Below are positions 51,377 to 60,303 of a DNA stretch of 64,000 nucleotides, piece by piece. Positions within the stretch are counted from its first letter, which is position 1. Every line of letters starts with the position of its first letter. The notes beneath the pieces are model-generated. The model was given only the letters and a program-made list of their open reading frames with translations, searched no databases and had not been told where the DNA came from. A program made the position numbers and the translations under genes. The DNA comes from CAVRTM01 sp963724015 (GTDB lineage Bacteria; Actinomycetota; Actinomycetes; Actinomycetales; Dermatophilaceae): assembly GCA_963724015.1 (NCBI GenBank), contig CAVRTM010000001.1:186001-250000 (forward strand), given 5' to 3'.

Positions 51377-52158
51377 GTGCTCGACGCGGTCCGGCTGGCC
51401 GTGGGGACGCTCACCGCCATCCCGGTGCCGCCGCCGCGCCGGGTGGACCGCGCGGGTGGCCGGGTCGGCCATGGTGATGGCTCCGCTGGCGGTGCTGCCG
51501 CTCGCCGTGGGCGTCCTGGCCGTGTCCGCCGTCGGCGCGGCTGGCCGGCGCGCCGCCGCTCGTGCTCGCCGCCGTGGCGGTCGCCGTCCTCGTGCTCGGC
51601 ACCCGGGCGATGCACCTGGACGGCCTCGCCGACACCGCGGACGGGCTCTCGGCCGGATACGACCGCGAGCGGGCACTGCAGGTCATGCGGCGCAGCGACA
51701 TCGGCCCGAGCGGCGTCGCCGCGGTCACCCTGGTGCTGCTGCTCGACGTCGCCGCGCTCACGACGCTGCTGGCGACGTGGCGAGGTGCTGCGCTCGCCGG
51801 CGTCGCGGTGCTGTCGAGCCGCTCAGCTGCTGGCCTGGGCGTGCGCGCGCGGCGTGCCCTCGGCCCGCCCCGACGGGCTGGGCGCCACCGTCGCCGGCAC
51901 CGTCGGCAGCTCCAGCCCTGATCGCCGGCACCGTTGCCATGGCAGCCTTCTCGGCCGCCGCCGCGCTCCCTGGCCGGTCTGGCGCTGGGGGCCGGACCGG
52001 TGGTCCTCGCCGCCGCCGTCGTCGCCGGCTCGCTCGTGGTGCGCCGCGCCGTCCGCCGCGTCGGCGGGATCACCGGCGACGTCCTCGGGGCGGTGGTCGA
52101 GACGGGCTTCGCGGTCGCCCTCACGACCGCCGCGCTCGTCCTGCCGCACGCCGGCTGA
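51377..52158 (+). CDS. cobS: Cobalamin synthase (many frame breaks as read)
   Basis: Joins adenosylcobinamide-GDP and alpha-ribazole in the membrane. Recognisable parts are VRLAVGTLTAIPVPPPRRVD at the start, RAMHLDGLADTADGLSAGYD (conserved acidic DGLADTAD motif), RALQVMRRSDIGPSGVAAVT, and at the end VVRRAVRRVGGITGDVLGAV with ALTTAALVLPHAG. The parts lie in three frames with about seven one-base breaks between 51460 and 51972. Each junction continues the same protein, so errors rather than decay are likely. GTG 51377. The last gene of the riboswitch operon. Confidence 0.88.
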
Positions 52159-52229
52159 ACCCCGGGGTGCGGGCCGCCGGCGAACCCCGGTGCCGGCCGT
52201 GCGGAGGCCGGGCGGCGGACCGACCCGGC

Positions 52230-53352
52230 TCAGAGACCGGGCTCGGCGGGCCGCGTCTGGACCTGCACGAACGGCGGCCGGACGACGGTCGCAGCGACCT
52301 CGCGTCCCCGCACGTCGACCACGACCTCGTCACCCTCGGCGACGCCGGTTGCGAGCAGCGCCAGGGCGATCCCCTGCTTCAGCGTCGGGGAGAACGTGCC
52401 CGACGTGACCTCGCCGAGCGGCTCGCCGTGCCCGTCCTTGACCTGGCAGTGCGCGCGCGGGATGCCCCGACCGGTCGCGAGCAGCCCCCAGGACGTCCGG
52501 CGGGCGCCGGCCGCCTTCTCCGCGACGAGCGCGTCGCGCCCCCAGAAGGCGTCCTTCTTCCAGCCGACCGCCCAGCCCGCGCGGGCCTGTACCGGGGTGA
52601 TGTCCAGGCTGAGGTCGTTGCCGTGCAACGGATAGCCCATCTCGGTGCGCAGGGTGTCCCGTGCACCCAGGCCGCAGGGCAGCCCGTCGTACGCCGCGGC
52701 TGCCTCGGTCAGCGCGTCCCACAGGGCCGGCGCGTCGTCCCAGCGCGGGACCAGCTCGTAGCCGCGCTCGCCGGTGTAGCCGGTGCGGCACACGATGACC
52801 GGGCGCCCCTGCCAGTCGGCCTCGACGAACGACATGTAGTCGTGCCCGGTGGGCAGCCCGAGCGCCTGCAGGACCTCGTCGCTGCGCGGGCCCTGCACGG
52901 CGACCACGCCGTACTGCTGGTGCAGGTCGGTGACCTCGACGCCCTCCGGCGCGGCGGCCCGCAGGCGGCGTACGACCTCGGCGGTGTTGGCGGCGTTGGG
53001 GATGAGGAACACGTCGTCCTCGGACTTGCAGGTAGGCGATGAGGTCGTCGACCACGCCGCCGGACTCGTCGCAGCACATCGTGTACTGCGCCTTGCCGGT
53101 GGAGATCCGCCCGAGGTCGTTGGTCAGGCAGGCGTTGACGAAGGCCGCCGCGCCGGGGCCGGTGACCGACGCCTTGCCCAGGTGGCTGACGTCGAAGATG
53201 CCCACCCGCTCACGAACGGCGGTGTGCTCGCGGACGACTCCCCCGCCGGGGTACTCGATCGGCATCTCCCAGCCCCCGAAGTCGGCCATCTTGGCGCCCA
53301 GGCCGACGTGGCGCTCGTGCAGGGGTGAGGTCAACAGGTCCGGGGCAGTCAT
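52230..53352 (-). CDS. gcvT: Glycine cleavage system T protein, aminomethyltransferase (frameshifted as read)
   Basis: Transfers a methylene group to tetrahydrofolate during glycine cleavage. From ATG 53352 it reads LTSPLHERHVGLGAKMADFG, FDVSHLGKASVTGPGAAAFV and MCCDESGGVVDDLIAYLQ, then breaks near 53025 and resumes as DVFLIPNAANTAEVVRRLRA. Later parts are CRTGYTGERGYELVPRWDDA and LHGNDLSLDITPVQARAGWA, with the folate-site residues. TACGGT ends 7 nt before the ATG, so it is leaderless. gcvH and gcvP are not in the window. The lpd gene nearby encodes the L protein. Confidence 0.92.
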
Positions 53353-53359
53353 GCGGCTC

Positions 53360-53365
53360 ACCGTA
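53360..53365 (-). promoter_or_regulatory. -10 element TACGGT for leaderless gcvT
   Basis: TACGGT on the minus strand ends 7 nt before ATG 53352. Pattern and spacing match the other leaderless starts of the window. Confidence 0.5.
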
Positions 53366-53442
53366 GCGGCACGGCGGGTCGTTATCCTCACCGTGGCTCC
53401 GCGAGGACGCGGGTGTCCCACACCGACCGAAGGACAAGCCCT

Positions 53443-54948
53443 GTGACGACCCTGACCGTGTCCGACCGTTCCCCGAGCGACGTCAAGGCCGACGCCCTGG
53501 TGCTCGCCACCGTCCGGACCGACGAGCGGAGCGGCACTGGCACCGGGGCACGGCCTGGACCGCAAGGTGGCCGACGTCCTCGGCTCCGCGCTGGCCAGCC
53601 TCGACGCGAAGGGCGCCGTCGAGGAGGTCCACCGCGTGCCCGCCGTCGCCGGGGTCGCCGCGCCGCTGGTCGTGCTCGTCGGCCTGGGCCCGGTCCCCGA
53701 GGGCGACGCGCCGTACGACCCCGGAGGTCCTGCGCCGCGCGGCCGGCGCCGCGGTCCGCGCGCTGACCGGCCGCCCGAAGGTCGCCCTCTCCCTGCCCGG
53801 TACGACGGCCGAGGCCGTGGGTGCCGCCGCCGAGGGCGCGCTGTTCGGCGCCTACGAGTTCGCCGGCCACCGCGGCGACTCCACCGCGAAGTCCGCCGTC
53901 AAGGCGGTCGTGCTGCTGGCCGCGACGGCGCGCGACCGCGCCGTCCGCGCCGCCGTGAAGCGTGCCGGGCTCCTGGCCGACGCGCAGAACTACACCCGCG
54001 ACCTGGTCAACACCGCCCCCGAACGTCCTCTTCCCCCAGAGCTTCGCCGAGTCGGTCAAGGCCCGCGCCGCCGGCAGCACCGTCAAGGTCGCGGTGATGG
54101 ACGAGAAGGCCCTCGCCAAGGCCGGGTGCGGCGGCATCATCGGTGTCGGTCAGGGTTCGGTCCACCCGCCGCGGATCGTGACCATGACCTACAAGCCGGC
54201 CCGGGCCACCGCCCGGACGCCGCACCTGGCCTTCGTCGGCAAGGGCATCACGTTCGACTCCGGCGGCCTGTGCATCAAGCCGGCCACCGGCATGGTCACG
54301 ATGAAGTCCGACATGGCCGGCGCCGCGGCCGTCGCCGCGGCGATCCTCGTCATCGCCGAGCTCGGCCTGCCGGTCGCCGTCACCGGTTACCTCTGCCTCG
54401 CGGAGAACATGCCGAGCTCGCTGGCGCAGCGCCCCGGCGACGTCGTGACGATGCGCGGCGGCAAGACCGTCGAGATCATCAACACCGACGCCGAGGGCCG
54501 GATGGTCATGGCCGACGGGATCGTCCTCGCGGGCGAGCAGCGGCCGGACGCGATCGTCGACATCGCCACGCTGACCGGCGCCCAGGTGATGGCGCTCGGC
54601 ATGCGCACCGGCGGCCTGATGGCCAACGACGACGGCTTCCGCGACACGGTGCGCGACGCCGCGGACGACGCCGGCGAGGCGATGTGGCCGATGCCGCTGC
54701 CGGAGGAGCTGCGCGCGGGCCTGGACTCCCACGTCGCCGACCTGAAGCACACCGGCGAGCGCCACGGCGGCATGCTGACCGCCGCGCAGTTCCTGCGCGA
54801 GTTCGTGCCCGAGGGCACCCCGTGGGCGCACCTGGACATCGCCGGGCCGTCGTACAACGAGGCCGGTCCCTTCGGCTACACCCCCAAGGGCGGCACCGGC
54901 TTCGGCGTCCGCACGCTGGTCCGGCTGGCCGAGACCTACACCCGCTGA
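53443..54948 (+). CDS. pepA: Leucyl aminopeptidase, M17 (frameshifted as read)
   Basis: Cytosolic two-metal aminopeptidase. The C-terminal catalytic half is intact: VGKGITFDSGGLCIKPATGM (metal ligands), MKSDMAGAAAVAAAILVIAE and IINTDAEGRMVMADGIVLAG (NTDAEGR signature). The N-terminal half lies in three frames with one-base breaks near 53545, 53722 and 54025; parts include TVSDRSPSDVKADALVLATV and AVEEVHRVPAVAGVAAPLVV. GTG 53443 is supported by AAGGAC eight bases before it. The 500-residue size is normal. A hairpin follows at 55009. Confidence 0.92.
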
Positions 54949-55008
54949 GGCCGGCCGGCGCGCCACCATCCGGGCGGCGCGCCGGAGCCCCGCCTGCCGG
55001 TACGACGA

Positions 55009-55045
55009 AAGGCCCCGGCCCGCTGGTGGAGCGGGTCGGGGCCTT
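55009..55045. terminator. Bidirectional terminator between pepA and the DUF5302-like gene
   Basis: AAGGCCCCGGCCCGCT (55009-55024), loop GGTGG, AGCGGGTCGGGGCCTT (55030-55045), with a single G-T pair. It begins with GAAA and ends with TTCC, and sits between convergent genes, 60 bp from pepA and 17 bp from the other stop. Confidence 0.8.
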
Positions 55046-55062
55046 CCGGACGCCCGGAGCGG

Positions 55063-55306
55063 TCAGCCGCTCTTGCGGCGGAACATCTGCGGGCCACCCT
55101 CGGCGCCGTGCGCACCGTGGATCCGGTTGCCCTTGCCGTCGCCGGAGACGTCGCGACCGCCGTGGGCGTGCTTCTTGTCCAGCGCCTCGCGGAACCGGCG
55201 CTTCATGTCCTCGCCCGGGCCCTGCCCCGGAGCCGCGTCCGGCTCCGGGTCCTCGGCCCGTGCCCTTGCCGTCGGCGTTGCCTGCGTCCTTGCCCTGCGC
55301 GGTCAT
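55063..55306 (-). CDS. Small DUF5302-like protein (frameshifted as read)
   Basis: About 80 residues, hydrophilic. From ATG 55306, MTAQGKDAGNADGKGTG, one extra base near 55258 shifts the frame; corrected, it goes on to EDPEPDAAPGQGPGEDMKRR, then FREALDKKHAHGGRDVSGDG, and ends QMFRRKSG. This matches what I recall of DUF5302: acidic linker, FREALDKK helix and a C-terminal FRRKSG. AGGAGG (55311-55316, minus) is a perfect Shine-Dalgarno 4 nt from the ATG. Function unknown. It does not appear as a long open frame because of the break. Confidence 0.7.
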
Positions 55307-55388
55307 CGAACCTCCTGTGGTCGTTGCGGCACACCCTTGCACGCGTCCGGCCGGGTGACCAACGGGTATGGCGAACCTCGCGGGTGGC

Positions 55389-55731
55389 TCAGCGCCGGCG
55401 CTGGCGGGAGTTCCACTCCCGCATCCGCGAGGGGTAGCCGGTCTGCTGGACGTCGTACACGGGCACCCCGAGCGAGCGGGCGAACTCCCACGCGGCGTCC
55501 CGCGACGGGACCGCGCGACGGGTCCACTCCCCGTCGTACGCGATGAACACCATGGTCGTCGCGGTGACGTTGGTCGGCGGCTCGACGTAGGCCTCCACGC
55601 CACGGCGCGAGGAGGCGAACGAGGCCAGATGCGCCCGGACCTGGCCCGGCGTCCACGCTCATCGCGGGGCCGTCGGACGCGCCGCCTTCCCGTGGGCGCA
55701 GCCGTCTGCGCACGCTGTGCATCCAACCCAT
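55389..55731 (-). CDS. Conserved actinobacterial hypothetical protein (frameshifted as read)
   Basis: About 114 residues. The N-terminus MGWMHSVRRRLRPREGGASD comes before a one-base break near 55655, then RAHLASF and VEAYVEPPTNVTATTMVFIA continue, followed by YDGEWTRRAVPSRDAAWEFA and SLGVPVYDVQQTGYPSRMRE. Such proteins are often mislabelled as oxidoreductases; no cofactor motif is present. ATG 55731 or 55722. It is divergent from lpd. The 244 bp between (55732-55975) hold no recognised feature. Confidence 0.65.
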
Positions 55732-55975
55732 GTGCGGACTCTAGAACGACAGGCTGGGAGTCGGGTGGACGTTGGGTGGACGAACTCGCGCGCTGCGGCT
55801 GCGGACGACGCGCCGCGCGCAGCGGACACACCTGCTTGCGACGACGCGCCCCAACAGTGACAAGATGCTCTACGACGCGACGGCGCCAGCAGGCGGACGG
55901 GGCCCTCGGACCCCGGCGGGACCTCGTCGGCGGCGTCGGCACTGACCGGTTCGGAAGCGCAAGGGAGCGTCCGCG

Positions 55976-57360
55976 ATGTCGGCTGAAGCCGAGAGCACCT
56001 TCGACGTAGTCATCCTCGGTGGTGGCAGCGGCGGGTACGCCTGCGCCCTGCGTTCGGCCGAGCTCGGGCTGTCGGTGGCGCTGGTCGAGAAGGGCAAGCT
56101 GGGCGGCACCTGCCTGCACATGGGCTGCATCCCGACCAAGGCGCTGCTGCACGCGGCCGAGGTCGCCGACAGCGCCCGCGAGGGCGAGCAGTTCGGCGTC
56201 AAGACGACCTTCGAGTCGGTCGACATGACCGGCGTCAACCGCTACAAGGACGGCGTCGTCGGCCGGCTGCTACAAGGGCCTGCAGGGGCTGGTGAAGTCC
56301 CGCCAGATCGACTACGTCGAGGGCGAGGGCCGGCTCGTGGCCGCCAACACCGTCGAGGCCGCCGGTCGCCGGCTGGTCGGGCGCCACGTCGTGCTGGCCA
56401 CCGGCTCCTACGCCAAGAGCCTGCCCGGCCTGGAGATCTCCGGCCGCATCATGACCAGCGAGCAGGCGCTGTCCCTCGACGCCGTGCCGCCGCGCGTCGT
56501 CGTCCTGGGCGGCGGCGTGATCGGCGTCGAGTTCGCCTCCGTCTTCAAGTCGTTCGGCTCCGAGGTCACGATCGTCGAGGCCCTGCCCCGGCTGGTGGCG
56601 GCCGAGGACGAGGCCGATCTCCAAGCAGCTCGAGCGCTCCTTCCGCAAGCGCAAGATCGCGTTCCGCACCGGCGCCCGCTTCGCCGGCGCCGAGCAGAAG
56701 GGCGACGTCGTGACCGTCTCCCTCGAGTCCGGCGACACCATCGAGGCCGACCTGCTGCTCGTGGCCGTCGGCCGCGGGCCCGGTCACCGCCGGCCTGGGC
56801 TACGAGGAGGCGGGCGTGGCGATGGACCGCGGCTTCGTCCTGGCCGACGAGCGCTGCCGCACCAACGTCGACGGCGTGTTCGCCGTCGGCGACATCGTCC
56901 CCGGCCTGCAGCTCGCCCACCGCGGCTTCGCCCAGGGCATCTTCGTCGCCGAGGAGATCGCCGGGCTCACGCCCGCCGGCCATCGACGAGCTCGGCATCC
57001 CGCGCGTCACCTACTGCGACCCCGAGATCGCCTCGCGTCGGCCTCACCGAGGCCCAGGCCCGCGAGAGGTACGCCGAGATCGAGACCTACGAGTACAACC
57101 TCGGCGGCAACGGCAAGAGCCAGATCCTGCAGACCCAGGGCTTCGTCAAGCTGGTCCGCGAGAAGGACGGCCCGGTCGTCGGCGTGCACATGATCGGTGC
57201 CCGCATGGGCGAGCAGGTCGGCGAGGCCCAGCTCATCTACAACTGGGAGGCCCTGCCTTCCGACGTCGCGCAGCTGATCCACGCGCACCCCACCCAGAAC
57301 GAGGCACTCGGCGAGGCCCACCTGGCCCTCGCCGGCAAGCCGCTGCACGCCCACGCCTGA
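55976..57360 (+). CDS. lpdA: Dihydrolipoyl dehydrogenase (five frame breaks as read)
   Basis: FAD enzyme that reoxidises dihydrolipoamide in 2-oxo acid dehydrogenases and glycine cleavage. FDVVILGGGSGGYACALRSA binds FAD, and GGTCLHMGCIPTKALLHAAE has the redox Cys pair. Later parts are RVVVLGGGVIGVEFASVFKS (NAD fold), TNVDGVFAVGDIVPGLQLAH, and HPTQNEALGEAHLALAGK with the catalytic His-Glu. One-base insertions break the frame near 56271, 56618, 56781, 56980 and 57042; the sequence at each rejoins without loss. ATG 55976 after AAGGGAG. sucB follows at 57425. Confidence 0.92.
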
Positions 57361-57424
57361 CGCCAACCCTGGACGCCGGGCCACCTGACCGCAGTCACCC
57401 TGCACGACGAGGAGACCTCACAAC

Positions 57425-59346
57425 ATGTCTGAACGCGTGACCATGCCGGCCCTTGGGGAGTCGGTCACCGAAGGCACCGTGACCCGCTGGCTGAAGAGCG
57501 TCGGCGACACCATCGAGGTCGACGAGCCGCTGCTCGAGGTCTCCACCGACAAGGTCGACACCGAGATCCCGTCGCCGGTGGCCGGCACCCTGCAGGAGAT
57601 CCTCGTCGGCGAGGACGACACCGTCCCGGTGGGCGCCGACCTGGCCGTCATCGGCGACGGCTCCGGCGGCGGCTCCGAGCAGCCGTCCTCCAGCGACGCC
57701 GTCCGACGCCAGGAGCAGGAGCAGGCAGCCGGCCGAGCCGAGCGCCGCGCAGGACCGAGCAGCCCGAGTCCGAGCCCAGCGTCGTCGGCCCAGGCCGCCG
57801 ACGGAGCAGCCCCCCGCGGCCGGCACCTCCGACGGCTCCTCGGCGCGGGACCGACCGTGACCATGCCCGCGCTCGGCGAGTCGGTCACCGAGGGCACCGT
57901 CACCCGCTGGCTGAAGGCCGAGGGCGACCAGGTCGAGGTCGACGAGCCGCTGCTCGAGGTCTCCACCGACAAGGTCGACACCGAGATCCCGTCGCCGGTC
58001 GCCGGCACGTCAGCAAGATCCTCGTCGGGGAGGACGAGACGGTGCCGGTGGGCGCCGACCTCGCCGTCGTCGGCGGCTCCGGCGGCGGGTCCGCGCCGGC
58101 AGCCCCAGCAGGAGCAGGAGCAGGCGCCGCAGCAGGCCGCAGGCAGCCCAGGCCTCGGACGGCGAGCCGGCCGGCACGAGCCTCCAGGACGAGGCCGCCG
58201 TGCACGCAGCAGGCCGCCGAGCAGTCCCTGCAGGAGGAGAAGCCGCGCGGCCAGGCACCCGCCACCGAGGACACCTCGGCGCAGCAGGACACCGCCCCGG
58301 CACAGCAGTCGCGCCGACCGCAGTCCGCACCGCACCGCAGTCCGCTCCGGCTTCTGCCGGCGCGGCCGCCTCCGGCTCGGACGGTGGCGGCGCGGGCGAC
58401 GCCGCGGCCTACGTCACCCCGCTGGTGCGCAAGCTCGCGGCGGAGCACAGCGTCGACCTCGGCTCGCTCAAGGGCACCGGTGTCGGCGGCCGCATCCGCA
58501 AGCAGGACGTCCTCGACGCCGCCGAGGCAGCCCAGCGCGGCGCAGAGCGCACCCGCGGCGCCGTCCCCGGCGTCCACGCCGGCTCCCGCGGCCGGCGGCG
58601 CCGCCGAGCACCCCGGCGTTGTCTCGCCCAAGCGCGGCACCACCGAGAAGATGAGCCGGCTGCGCAAGGTCATCGCCGCGCGCATGGTCGAGTCCCTGCA
58701 GGTCTCCGCCCAGCTCACGACGGTCGTCGAGGTGGACGTCACCAAGGTGGCCCGCCTGCGCGACCGGGCCAAGCGCGACTTCGAGGCCCGCGAGGGCGTC
58801 AAGCTCAGCTTCCTGCCGTTCTTCGCCCTCGCCGCGGTCGAGGCGCTCAAGGCGCACCCGAGCGTCAACTCCTCCGTCAACGGCGACGAGGTCACCTACC
58901 ACGGCTCGGAGAACCTCGGCGTCGCCGTCGACACCGAGCGCGGCCTGCTCGTGCCGGTCATCAAGGACGCCGGCGACCTCAACATCGCCGGTCTGGCCCG
59001 CAAGATCGCCGACCTCGCCGAGCGCACCCGCACCAACAAGGTCAGCCCGGACGAGCTCGGCGGTGGCACCTTCACGCTGACCAACACCGGCAGCCGCGGC
59101 GCGCTCTTCGACACGCCGATCATCAACCAGCCGAACGTCGCGATCCTCGGCACCGGCGCGGTCGTCAAGCGGCCGGTCGTGGTCAAGGACGCCGACGGCG
59201 GCGAGAGCATCGCGATCCGCTCGATGGTCTACCTGGCCCTGTCCTACGACCACCGCGTCGTCGACGGCGCCGACGCCGCACGGTTCCTGGTCACGATGAA
59301 GACCCGTCTCGAAGAGGGCGCCTTCGAGGCCTCGCTCGGTCTCTGA
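57425..59346 (+). CDS. sucB: 2-oxo acid dehydrogenase E2, dihydrolipoamide succinyltransferase (frameshifted as read)
   Basis: The core of the 2-oxoglutarate (or pyruvate) dehydrogenase complex. Two N-terminal lipoyl domains each have EVSTDKVDTEIPSPVAGT with the lipoylated Lys. The subunit-binding domain is VTPLVRKLAAEHSVDLGSLK with GTGVGGRIRKQDVLDA. The catalytic domain contains LSFLPFFALAAVEALKAHPS and YDHRVVDGADAARFLVTMKT with the active-site His. The linkers and the second lipoyl end lie in changing frames, with breaks from 57715 to 58615, including a deletion near 58010. ATG 57425 after GACGAGGAGACC. It follows lpdA by 64 bp. Confidence 0.92.
57513..57579. repeat. 67-bp direct repeat between lipoyl domains, copy 1
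   Basis: Identical to 57933-57999, 420 bp downstream. It encodes the lipoyl-lysine end of both lipoyl domains. Outside the 67 bp the domains differ at many codons. Gene conversion or a recent partial duplication could explain the identity. Confidence 0.8.
57933..57999. repeat. 67-bp direct repeat between lipoyl domains, copy 2
   Basis: Second copy of the 57513-57579 repeat. It ends at the point where the second lipoyl domain loses its frame by a deletion near 58010. Confidence 0.8.
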
Positions 59347-59368
59347 CCCTCCACGAGAAGGCAGCTCC

Positions 59369-60285
59369 ATGTCACAGCGCGTCGCCATCACCGGTGCCTC
59401 CGGCCTGATCGGCGGCGCGCTGTCGGCACACCTGACGGCTCGCGGCGACGAGGTGCTGCACCTCGTCCGCCGCGAGCCCCGCACCGCCGCGCGAGATCCG
59501 GTGGGACCCGGCCCTGCGTGAGCTCGAGCCGTCGGCGCTGGACGGGCGTCGACGCGGTGGTCCACCTCGCCGGCGCCGGCGTGGGCGACCACCGGTGGAC
59601 GCCGGCGTACAAGCAGCAGATCTTCGCCTCGCGCGTCGACAGCACGCACACGGTCGCCTCGGCCCTGGCCGAGCTCGCCGGCCGCGGGCAGCGGCCCGTG
59701 CTGGTCAGCGGGTCGGCGATCGGCATCTACGGACCCGACCGGGGCGAGGAGGTCCTCACCGAGGCCAGCCCCGCCGGGCAGGGGTTCCTCTGCGACGTCG
59801 TGCGCGCCTGGGAGGCCGCCAGCAAGCCGGCCGAGGACGCCGGCCTGCGCGTCGTGCACGCGCGCACCGGCCTCGTGCTGTCCCCCGCGCGGCGGCGCGA
59901 TGGCCCGGGTGCTGCCCCTGGCCCGGCTCGGGCTGGCCGGACCGCTGGGGTCGGGCCGTCAGTACTGGAGCTGGATCACCCTGCAGGACGAGGTCCGTGC
60001 CCTCGCCTGGGCCATCGACCAGCCGACGCTGATCGGGCACGGTCAACCTGACCGGACCGCAGCCGCTGCCGCAGCTCGAGGTCATCAAGGCCGTGGCCTC
60101 GGCGCTCGGCCGGCCGGCGCTGCTCCCCGCGCCCTCCCTGGCGCTGAAGATCTACCTCGGTGAGTTCTCCAGCGACATCCTGGGCAGCCTGCGGGTGACG
60201 CCCGAGCGTCCTGACCGCCTCGGGGTTCACCTTCGAGCAGGACACCGTCGAGGCGGCCGCGCAGTGGCTCGTCGGGCAGGCCTGA
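59369..60285 (+). CDS. TIGR01777-family NAD-dependent epimerase-like protein (frameshifted as read)
   Basis: An extended SDR-like protein (SDR39U1/YfcH family). RVAITGASGLIGGALSAHLT has the Rossmann glycines, VVHLAGAGVGDHRWTPAYKQ follows with the conserved Trp, and VLVSGSAIGIYGPDRGEEVL holds the Tyr region. The later GPQPLPQLEVIKAVASALGR and SSDILGSLRVTPERL end the C-terminal DUF1731-like part. One-base insertions break it near 59490, 59548, 59887, 60040 and 60207. ATG 59369, 22 bp after sucB. Its substrate is unknown. In relatives it is often near lipB/lipA or sucB. Confidence 0.85.
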
Positions 60286-60303
60286 GCGCCGTCCCTGACG
60301 GCC

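Noticed and set aside
50031..53042. 1003-codon plus-strand open frame as one protein
   Set aside because: It strings together parts of the S component, cobU, cobS and antisense of gcvT through frame breaks and chance openness.
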